Both the position numbers and the translations under genes were made by a program. This document shows, piece after piece, positions 34,800-44,394 of a stretch of DNA of 64,000 bases; positions within the stretch are counted from its first letter, which is position 1; each line of letters starts with the position of its first letter. Source of the DNA: Entrophospora sp. SA101. Its lineage: Eukaryota > Glomeromycota > Glomeromycetes > Entrophosporales > Entrophosporaceae. Location of the stretch: assembly GCA_958430865.1 (NCBI GenBank), contig CAUDNR010000668.1, positions 35,162 to 99,161 of the forward strand, read 5' to 3'. A model generated the notes under the pieces. That model saw only the letters and a list, made by a program, of their open reading frames with translations. It was not told the DNA's origin and searched no databases.

Positions 34800-35048
34800 C
34801 AAACCACCAAAAAAAAATCTTTAGATGATGTTGTACATAATTTAATGAGGCTGTGCAAGTATTATTTTTGCTGAAAGCAGTTACTTCGTAGCTAGAATTT
34901 TAACATGTATGACACATGATCGCAATAATGTAATTCAAAAAATCACGTGCGTTCCAAATTGGAACAGAGATCACTTTGCTAGAAAAATATTAATATATTC
35001 AGAATTGTGACTAATATTTTATCTCAGAAATTATATCAGAATGAAGTA
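34792..35048 (+). repeat. 257-bp direct repeat, copy 2
   Basis: Second copy of 33707-33963. Its last bases run straight into the ATPase frame (ATGAAGTACTATT), while copy 1 runs into the inverted Gag fragment. Confidence 0.92.
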
Positions 35049-35582
35049 CTATTATATATATCATATCAATGAAGCTAAACCATCAAAAAAATCTTTAGAC
35101 AATGAAGATGCCCCAAAGTGGCCATTCTATATGGGGTTTTTGGAAGATCAAACACTGGTAAAACCAATATGGTGGTATATCTATTTTCCGGAGATAAATA
35201 CTATGATCTCAAAGAAAAATCAAAGAAAATTGGCGAACGTCATATATGTTGCAATGATATTGTATTAGTAGGGCGCCATCCCAATGAACCCAAATACCGA
35301 TTTCTTCGAAACTTCTATAAGAAAATAGCAGATCGTTCCAAACCGTACTATGAGGACGTTACATTTACTGCAATTACCCCTGATAAAATCCCAGATCTGA
35401 AACAGTACAAAAATCCAAAAAGATGTACAGTATATATTTTTGAGGATGTGTGTACTGAACCCCAGTCAATTCAAAATCGTATCATCCCATTTTTTACCAG
35501 AGGTTGCCATAGCAATATTTCCGCAATATATATTTCACATAAATTCACTCAAATGCCAAAAATCCTTTGTGAAAATTCAACC
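35041..35582 (+). pseudogene. A32/FtsK-HerA-like DNA-packaging ATPase, frameshifted and cut by the gap
   Basis: The N-part is in one frame (MKYYYIYHINEAKPSKKSL up to WPFYMG) and the rest, from about 35136, in the next frame (VFGRSNTGKTNMVVYL). One base is missing near 35135, in the G/T runs before the Walker A motif. Walker A is GRSNTGKT. Walker B is VYIFEDVC, about 100 residues on. It is followed by FFTRGCHSNISAIYISHKFT and QMPKILCENST, the conserved R-H-x-x-x-S..Y.SQ...P..IR.N block of packaging ATPases in Polintons, virophages and large DNA viruses. The protein would pump DNA into a capsid. It is truncated at about 150 residues by the N gap. With the integrase and nuclease it marks a Polinton-like element. 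Confidence 0.8.
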
Positions 35583-35592
35583 NNNNNNNNNN
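35583..35592. other. assembly gap (10 N)
   Basis: The sequence switches from ATPase coding to a copy of position 19101 across this gap. Ten N is a conventional placeholder, so the true distance, or even adjacency, is unknown. Confidence 0.98.
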
Positions 35593-35890
35593 TATTTTTA
35601 ATGATAATGATTTTTTTATGTGGTGGATTGAGGATATTATAGAGTAATTTTTGATTTTAAATTTATTGCAAGTAGTGTTGGGTGTGGCGTTGTTGTCAAG
35701 TAGTTGAATAGATGATTGACTGTCTGTATAAATTGACACCAAACAATGTTATGGACAAGTTATAAGAGCAGTCATAATTGCCATTAATTCTGCTCTTGTT
35801 GAAGAGGGAAAGAATGTCAATGAACAAGAAAAAGATATTTTGACATTTTCATCTTTTAATTGAATCCAGGCACTAGTTCTCTTCTTTAGT
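35593..35890 (-). pseudogene. LINE RNase H remnant, second copy (left-truncated)
   Basis: Duplicate of 19101-19400, starting mid-domain at the gap. It carries the same in-frame stop just before SIYTDSQSS. The open frame that runs through the N stretch is an artefact. Confidence 0.8.
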
Positions 35891-36658
35891 AAATGAAAAA
35901 AGATATTATTATTATTAAAAGTTAAATTTACTGGAAATTAGAAAGTCGTTACCATAAAGTCTCGAAAGGGGTCCCACCTGATCTACCGGCAGACATTATG
36001 CCAACAGCCGTTATACCGACTCCGTTATACCGACAGGACGTTTTACCGACAAGACATTATACCAACAGGACGTTTTACCGACAAATCATTTCATAGTGCA
36101 ATTAATAAATCTAGCCGTCTAATAAATGGCTTAATCACTTAACAACCTAGCCGTCTAATAAATGGTTTAAAGACTTAAACAGCTTAGCCGGCTAACATCA
36201 TTAGATATATTAATATTATATATGTCATTTCTTAATATTAGCGGATAGTGGTAATGAACTGACATGGTCATGGTAGGAAAACAAAGAAATATTATGCTAA
36301 ATTGATAGAATATGTTAATATTAGAAAATGACTTGTCGGTAAAACGTCCCGTCACTAAAATTTATTATTTAGTGATCAGCAAGTATCGCAAGTATCTGAT
36401 TTGATTGGCTAAATCAATTTCGTCAAAAGATCCTTGGTAATAATATGAATTTCGTCAACCATTCTTAATGTGGTACAATATTTAAATCGTTATCCAAAAA
36501 AAACAAGGTTCTTACTTTAACATTAAGTTTGGATGGAAAATCTGTGTTCAGTTTGCTATAAAAAACCTTGTCAATCTTGGCCAAAGAAATACAAATAAGG
36601 AGGTATCTTGCATAAAAAATCAGCCGTTCTCATATGTATGTATATATTAGCTTTAGTT

Positions 36659-36886
36659 TTACAATATATTCAAAGTTTTAATTGAATTTAATTGGATAGA
36701 ATTAGGGGTGGTTATTATTTGGGGCATGGAAAAATAGAAACAGCCCTTACTGCAAACTTCGGATTGCCTTAAAACTTCTTCATCAATATCTGGGATTGAG
36801 ATTTTTTCATAAAGAAAATTAAATTCACTGGTTGTAATTTTATCCAATAATGATGATACTTCATAGAAATCTTCTAAATTGAATAT
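36659..36886 (-). other. short open frame downstream of GT5 copy 2
   Basis: Identical to 20167-20394; see there. Confidence 0.2.
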
Positions 36887-37241
36887 TAGTTACATTATTA
36901 TTTATTATCAAACACTTCTATTTTGAAATATATATTTTTTTTAATTGGAAGTAATAGAAACTGGTGAAACGTTGTAATAATGATGAACAATTTATTTAAA
37001 AATTTTTTCTAAATTTTCTAAATATAAAATTAATACATTTTTAAAACAACAATATTATACAAATAAATGTTGATAACATTTTTAATAAATAAATATATTT
37101 TATTTCACCGATCATTAAATTGACAAATAAGAATGAAGAAGGCGAAATAATGACAAAAATGGACAAACCATTTAAGGAATAATAATAATAGATTGTGAGT
37201 ATATTAATATATAATGTTATTAATCTATATATGCTAAATCA

Positions 37242-39517
37242 TTATGATGTTTCATGTTTTTGAATTGCCATCTTATAAATTGTAGTGTATTGATCAACAG
37301 CTCCACCAACTTTATTCCAATCTAAACTTAAGGCATCCTTAATCAATTTCCTCAAAAATATTTCTTTGCCTCTAATATCATGTGACAATTCTTTTATATC
37401 ATTGATGGCTGTACTTAAAGCCAATCTCATTTCCTCAATTGATAAATCAAGCATATCAGTTGTGTATATATTAAACAAATATGAATTATAGTTGAAATCC
37501 AAATCATCTGATGGTGATGATGGTATATCATGTGTTTTATTTTTCAAAAATTCCTTTAATCCACCAACACCTGTACTAACCACTGGAGTTCCAAATAATA
37601 AACCTTCAACTGCCACTAATCCAAAGCTTTCTGTTATGCTAGGTACAAATAATATATCAGCAGCAGCCCTATACAAAACACCCCAATTTTGTTGAAATTC
37701 AAAATCACTAATAACTACAACATTATCTGGGTACTCTTCACTTATGCTAATAACTTTTTCCACAGGATAACTATTACATTGTCCCATTATTATAAATTTA
37801 GCATTTAATTGTGAAATAATTTGAGCAGCATCACGTAAAAATTGTACACCTTTATTATATTGGAATCTACCTACAAACAACACAATCACACGATTCAAAT
37901 CTTCTTCTCTCAAAAGACCTTCTCTAATCAAATGTTTCTTTGCACTATATTTTGAATAAATTACCAGGTCATTATAATGTTCTTCAATATTTCCATGAAC
38001 AAGGGTATTTGGATTGAATGTATTAATGTTTTTTGGAAAGTTTGAATTGGTTTCAATTAATAATATGTCATTAAACGGATTAGAACTTATAAGATCAATA
38101 CCACTAGTTATGCCAATCCAATTTCCTGTTCTAGCACGTTCCAGTATACTAGGCATAATCAATTCTTTAAGATAGAAATCCATCGGTCCTTCCACCATTT
38201 CTTTAGCCATTGTATATGAAACAAATGTGACATAATCTGCTTGATCAATTGCTAATGATGATGTGTACATTCTTGAACCATGAAAATAATTTGGCTTTTC
38301 AGTTGTGTAATCTTTTAAATCCATAAATTTTAAAATATTTACAACTTCATTTGAGTACAATTGTTCTTCCAAATAATCATGTAAAGTATAAACAATAGCA
38401 GGTGGTGGTTTACTAAATCTGTTGTTTTCTTTATTTAAATCCTTAAGGAATTCAATCACCAATGCATTTGTAGCACCATGAATATGTATGATATCAACAC
38501 CATGTTCTTCTCGAGTATCAAATAAAGGAGTATCAACAATATTGGTTATATACGCTATTAATTCAGCTACAGCTTTGCAAAAATATAAATCCCTCCATTC
38601 TTGAGGTAAACTTGGTGGTGATGAATATATATCAGTGACACGTTTTGATTTAAAGGCTAAATTAAAAGGCGCCGCATCTTTACTATGACCTATTGCAAAA
38701 ACCCTTATAGCTTTTGGCTCTGGTGGTGATTCGTCATTCAATACATCGTCATCTTGAGTTACATTCCAAAAAAATTGATATACTGTAAACACCACCTGTT
38801 CTGGATTCCCATATTTATCTTGAATATCAATTGACATTTGAGCAAAACTATGAATGTCATGATGTGACTTCAAGAAAGAATAGTAAGGCATGATTACATT
38901 CACTTCCAATGCACTATTAGCAGTTTGAGCTTGTGACAATCCTGTAACTATATGACCTAATCCACCCATTGATGCTAATCCGAATTCTTTTGTGACATGA
39001 AAAATATTGGTAACTTGATTTAACTCAGTTGTTACATTAGAAGGTATACCAATATATTTTACTGGTTGGTAATTTTGTTTTTCTTTTTTTTAAAAACATA
39101 CAAAAATTTTTTTATTATTGTTAATATTATGATGAAAACATCCATTTTATAAATTATGATTGAAAAATATTTTAACGCACCTATTTTGGGATGACCATTC
39201 CTCGAAGATAATAAGAAGTTCATAAACATTAAAACACCTGGAAGCAAAGCTAAAATAATCATAACCACTATTAAATATGATACACATCTCCAACGTTTTC
39301 TTTCTATATATGGTCCAATTAACGGCATATGATTCATTCTATGTTTTGTCATAATAATAAATTGATTATTATTATTATTAATAAAAGAATTATCATTTTT
39401 TTCACATGGAACTTTGGCTTCTAAATTTCCTAAAAGTTGATCAGACAACATATTAGCGTTATTGTAACTAGTAGTGGTTTCGGTTTGAAAATTTGGTGAT
39501 CTTGATCTTGGACGCAT
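37242..39517 (-). CDS. membrane-anchored GT5-type glycosyltransferase, copy 2
   Basis: Same two-exon structure as copy 1 shifted by 16492: exon 1 39181-39517 and exon 2 37242-39061, 718 residues, type II membrane anchor at 79-102. The predicted protein is identical to copy 1, and the intron looks identical too. Both copies are intact, so if the duplication is real the cell has two expressed-looking genes. If the assembly is at fault they are one locus. Confidence 0.85.
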
Positions 39518-40801
39518 TCCTGGAGAGTTCGTAATTATTTAATGTTGGATTTTATTAAACAATAGTGTTTTCATAATTTATATGTGATTGTTAATTAAAA
39601 AAGTATTACAAACAAACAAAACAAACGTTTGATTGATAAAGGATCTCCATAACAAATAACAAAATTGAGTTTTTTGTGCGGAATTGTGTTGCATAATATT
39701 ATTAATAATGCATTATTATTATTATTATTTTATATTACTTGCCATATTTCACACGACTAAAAATCTTTGTTAATATGATATTCGTCCAGTCAACGCTCGT
39801 CATTGACTAATAATAACACACCATTATGGTGAAGCGTAATAATATTCATACTTTCTTTTCAGTAGACTTGAGTATGCTGAGTCCTTTACATTATTTAGAA
39901 TGATAAAATATTTTTCTAGTTGTATATTAATATTATAACTGTACTTTCTAATGTTATTTTTTTTTGTTGTCGAGTTGTAATGAAATAAATAAAATATGTA
40001 ATTTATTTAAATTACTTCTTTATTTTCGAATTACTTCTTTTGTAGTTTATTAAATAGGACTTTTGTGATTATTGGTGTTGAATTGAAATTTTAATGAATT
40101 ATGCTAGCAAGCCTCGAAATATTATTCAAAAAGGGTAAAACCATAATTTAGTAACGAATGACTTGACTCAACACATGACTAGTAGTTTGGTCAAGTATAT
40201 CATTAGGGTTACGCACTCAAACCTTATATCGCCAGATGCAATAATAAATTTATTATTGAATATCTATCGTCATTCTATTCTCTTGAAATCTTGCTTCATC
40301 TTTACATGTATTAATATCATTTTGAATATTATTATTCATATTTGCTATACCATCTTGGAGTTATTATCCTAGTGATGAATGAAACATCTCTTTGTATCGA
40401 AGCAATTTCTGCCTTTGATTTGCTTTCGACTTATTTCTAATCTTGTCCAAAAATCTATTAATGCCGCTTTATAAAGTACCCTATTTATATGTTGTGGTAG
40501 TTTCAGAAGATAGAAATTGTTTATTAATAAAATGAAGGAATGTAATTTCTCCATTTCTCGTTATTCTTTCCTTCATCTTAACCACTATCCTCCCCTCACG
40601 TTCTGCTTAATCTCCATTCCTTATATTTTAAAGTTCTACTTTGGATAATAACTTTAATCTAATCTTGAGACTAAAATTTCAAATAATTTCTATTATAAAA
40701 CAAGCTCACGGGTCTGGGACACTTTACCGACAAGTATTGTGTTAACAATTTGCCAAGGACTGTGTGAAGACCTGGATAACTAGCTAAAAGTTTGGTTTTT
40801 T

Positions 40802-43005
40802 ACAACAAGTTAAATCAACCGTTAATTAACTAATAACACCACTTATTATCTTTACTTTGCATCAAAAGCCAGTTCATAAAAATACAATATAGATACACAT
40901 GTAATATATTTTTTTTTTGTCTGACAAAATTGATATAAACTGCATATTCATGTTATTTTTTTATTAAATTTATTTATCATTTACAAAAAAACTTTTATTA
41001 TTTGAGGGAAATCCAAAAATAAGTTATGCAGATCCTGAAGAGAAATAGCAATTTCTCTTCTAAATTTGATTTTAACATAAGCATCCAAATTATTTATTTA
41101 ATAATGATGTATCAATATTATTAAATAAAAATTTTGACATTATCTTCACAAAATAGTGTAAAGCATCAAAAAAGATAACTTACCTAACCATTATTAATTA
41201 ATATACAATAGTGGTGATAATTAATAATAATAATAATTCACAATCATCATTCTGATAATTAATTTTTATTTAAAAGTAATTGAATATATATAATTAAATA
41301 AATTAAATACTACCCATGAAAAATAACTATTACAACAAAGTTAATATTGGTGTCAGTAGTAAAAATTAAACTTTATAAAGCATGCTTATCTATATCAAGT
41401 TTGCTTTATTCCACCTTCTGGTTGTATGATGGATAATCTTGAGGCAAGTGTCAATAAAAACAATACTTTCAGCCTGTTATAGAATAACCAATATTTAAGC
41501 TAGCTTCTTGCTTTAATTATTTCCTACTCGTCCATTGACTAATAGGAAAATAATCCTTATATGTTCACTAAATAAATTGTGTTTACAAATCAACCTCTTC
41601 ATCAGTAACACACAGATAGTAAACAATAATAATAAAAATTAAAAAAAATGTTACAAATTGTATCGAGTTTACATTTGTATCACGATTACACTAAATTTGA
41701 ATAATAAAATTAGAAGAAAAATGTTATCTGTCTGGTTTTGTTGCAGTATGCCACATATAGAAATGCTATTGATTCAAAATCGCGATGCTTGTAGTTATCC
41801 TTGTTTCTATTTACTATTTTTTTTTTAAGAACCTTCCTTACTCAAATTTTTATTATGACGAATTACATGTAGGAGTGTTATTAACTCAAAATCACGATTT
41901 TGGTAGCTTGGTCCCTTTCTACTGTCCATGCTCAATATTACAACTAATGCTAAAAAAGAATTTTAATTTTCACTCATGCCTCGAAATAATGTATAAAAGA
42001 AAAAGAATTAATTCCCTTTAAAATAAATCTTTTTTAATTATTTTTTTTTTAAAAAATATACAATAAAATTCTCGATCATAATAATTTTTTTTTAATATAC
42101 ATAATATCCTCCCTCGCCTATAATAATCCCCTGGGTAACGTATAAGCTTTGACAGACCCCTCCCAGTAGGGAGGGGAGCTTACATGACCCAGGGGATAAC
42201 TGTTTTGTACCTGACTGAATTTAAAATACTGGATGTAATTTGTGAGAAACAGGGACGGCTCATTACATAATTTCGGAATAGTCGTTTTAAACCCGATCAG
42301 TTTTTTCAGCTTTATATACATCAAAATTTGATCTTGCCAAAAGTATAATTTTACACATATTCACAAAATAAACACGATATAGCGCAGAAGAATTAGAGAA
42401 GAAATTTAGACAGGTAGCAAAACTTTGTAAAGGAAAAAAAGAATACGAGGATGATGCTATCCTCTGAGCTTAAATAAATGAAAGGGAAACTAATAATGTC
42501 ACCACACGAGTCATTGAATATCCAGCTATCCGCAAAAACTGCACTGGGATCTTGCGAGTCAAGGCTATCTTTTGTAGTATTACATATAATTTAAATAGTA
42601 ATTATAGAATGAAACCTAACCAAGAAAGAAAGTTAAAATTAACATATACGTTGGTGATCAGCATCATATTAAATATTTGTCCATTGATAGGGAAGGATTT
42701 ATAATATTAATATAATTATTACTATTACTATAGGAGTTTCCGTTTCAATTGTTTTGTTAGTATTACAAAAATTCACAAAAATACACAATTCCGAAACTCC
42801 ATCCATAAACAAGTGCAAAAAGAGAAAGCGTTCTCTTATTTTGCATTATTATGTATCACGATTTCCCATCTTTATAAAACAAAAAAATATACAATAGAAT
42901 CAGGTTCATTGTATACAATTTAAAAAAAATTTTTCTATAAAAAAACGATGCATTATCTTTTATAACTTTTTACTACAAAAATCTTTTTCATTAAAATAAA
43001 AAATT
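40802..43005. other. boundary region and intergenic DNA
   Basis: 40709-40950 is a partial, roughly 95 percent similar relative of the TTTACCGAC MITE with no visible right end. 41785-42021 is a motif-less frame overlapping two imperfect copies of a TCAAAATC(G/A)CGAT unit. About 42370-42470 reads, in one plus frame, YSAEELEKKFRQVAKLCKGK followed by stops, a short coding-like relic. The final 100 bases are the probable promoter of the Q/P-rich gene. Confidence 0.35.
42122..42203. repeat. compact palindromic repeat
   Basis: Outer arms ATCCCCTGGGT and ACCCAGGGGAT, a second pair near AAGCT/AGCTT, and an inner hairpin CCCCTCCC..GGGAGGGG. The whole 80-bp segment can fold on itself and is far more GC-rich than its surroundings. 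It is possibly a very small MITE or a structured termination or recombination site. Confidence 0.75.
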
Positions 43006-44115
43006 ATGTCGGATCAATTTTATCAAATGCCTCCACAAGGTGGTCAATATCAACAAGGTCAACGACCACCACCACCACCACAACAACAACAATACCAGCA
43101 ACCACAAGGAGGTCAATATCAACAACCACGACCACCACCACCACCACAACAACAACAATATCAACCACCACAAGCACCACCACAATTTCAACAACAACAA
43201 CAGCAGCAGCAGCAGCAGCAGCAACAACGGCGACCATCACCACAGCCACATCAACAACCACCACAACAATACCAACCACCACAAGCACCACCACAATTTC
43301 AACAACCACAACAGCAACAACAACAACGACGACCATCACCACAACCACAACAATATCAACAACCACCACCACAACAACAGCAGCAACGACCACCACCACC
43401 ACAACAACAGCAGCAGCAACGACCACCACCACCACAACAACAGCAGCAACGACCACCACCACCACAACAACAGTACCAACAACGACCACCGCAACAACAA
43501 CAACAACAACAGCACCAACAACGACCACCCCAGCAACACCAAGACTCTTATATATCCGATGCTAGCACTGAAATATATTCTGGTTCAGATACCATGCATA
43601 ACCAATCTAAATCATCACAAGGAATATCTCCGACTTATCAACAAAAACATCAGTATCCTCCTCCTCAGCAACAAAACAATCCGCCAATAGGCATGCCTCC
43701 AGGCTCAGACGAGAGAGGTCGACCACAAATACAACAAATAAATCCTACACATCAGATAGATATGCAACAACATCCACCGCCTAAAAATATCAATGCTAAT
43801 ACTTATCCTGGCCAGGTTAATCATTCAATTCCTCCGGTGGAAAGACCTTTGAATCAAATAACTAGTATAGAACAAATTTGGGGTATGCCTTTGCGCCATA
43901 ATGACAAACCCACTTGGAAATTTTGGATGTTTGTTTTATTTGTCTTTTATTTTATTTGGGTGATTGGTAAATATAATTTTTATATTATTTTCTCTATTTA
44001 TTTTTTACATCAAGTTTGTCAATTAATCTAATTATTTGAATTTTTGCATTTTTTAGTTATTCCTGTTACAATTAGACTTCGATATAGAGCTTATTATTAT
44101 TATTATTATAACTAA
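43006..44115 (+). CDS. Q/P-rich tail-anchored membrane protein
   Basis: Exon 1 43006-43966 and exon 2 44057-44115 (intron GTAAAT...TTTTAG, 90 bp) give 339 residues. Residues about 1-185 are low-complexity PPPQQQQ repeats built from CCA/CAA/CAG triplets. Residues 185-290 are polar. WKFWMFVLFVFYFIWVIVIP (about 302-322) is one membrane helix placed near the C-terminus, followed by a short basic-tyrosine tail (RLRYRAYYYYYYN). A disordered cytosolic domain plus a C-terminal anchor suggests an adaptor or scaffold on an internal membrane (inference); no family is recognised. The triplet repeats create long shadow frames on both strands that are not genes. It is convergent with the ANK-FYVE gene (279 bp apart). 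Confidence 0.8.
43040..43540 (+). repeat. CCA/CAA/CAG triplet-repeat tract
   Basis: About 500 bases of imperfect trinucleotide repeats inside the coding region, including longer repeated modules (QYQPPQAPPQFQQ occurs twice). Prone to length change. Confidence 0.9.
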
Positions 44116-44394
44116 CGCTTGGTGATTAATAATATAAAAAAAAATTATTATTATTGTATTAACAAAAAAATCGATTTATCTTATACATAATATATATATA
44201 TTAATATACACGTATAAATTTATATCTTATTTAATTATTCACATATACATAAAATTTATCTTGATAAAAAAAAAAAATGTATTAAATCAAAAATATTTAT
44301 ATAATAAATAAACACAAATAATCTTCTACACATTCACATCCTTTCTCACTTTTTCACACACAAAACAATAATGTAAAATAAATAAATTAAATAA
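44116..44394. other. convergent intergenic region
   Basis: AT-rich 279-bp spacer between two gene 3' ends. No other feature. Confidence 0.4.

Larger units (their letters stand above)
35593..40801. repeat. second copy of the 19101-24310 block (offset 16492)
   Basis: All predicted peptides and every line I compared are identical to the first copy, including intergenic microsatellites. It starts immediately after the N gap, inside the LINE remnant. Identity drops at a T-run inside the TTTACCGAC MITE: about 95 percent for some 150 bases, then none beyond about 40950. About 5.2 kb in total. Confidence 0.95.

Noticed and set aside
28903..35582. Interpretation as an endogenous giant-virus insertion
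   Set aside because: The A32-like ATPase alone would allow it, but the retroviral-type integrase with Polinton layout and the short gene set fit a Polinton-like element better. No other core large-virus gene is visible.
35545..35742. Open frame bridging the second N gap
   Set aside because: It joins LINE remnant and ATPase sequence across unknown bases, so it cannot be a real gene.
43004..43542. Long valine-rich and leucine/tryptophan-rich minus frames and a His/Asn-rich plus frame over the Q/P tract
   Set aside because: They are the other reading frames of CCA/CAA/CAG triplet repeats. The Q/P frame continues into ordinary sequence and a spliced membrane anchor.
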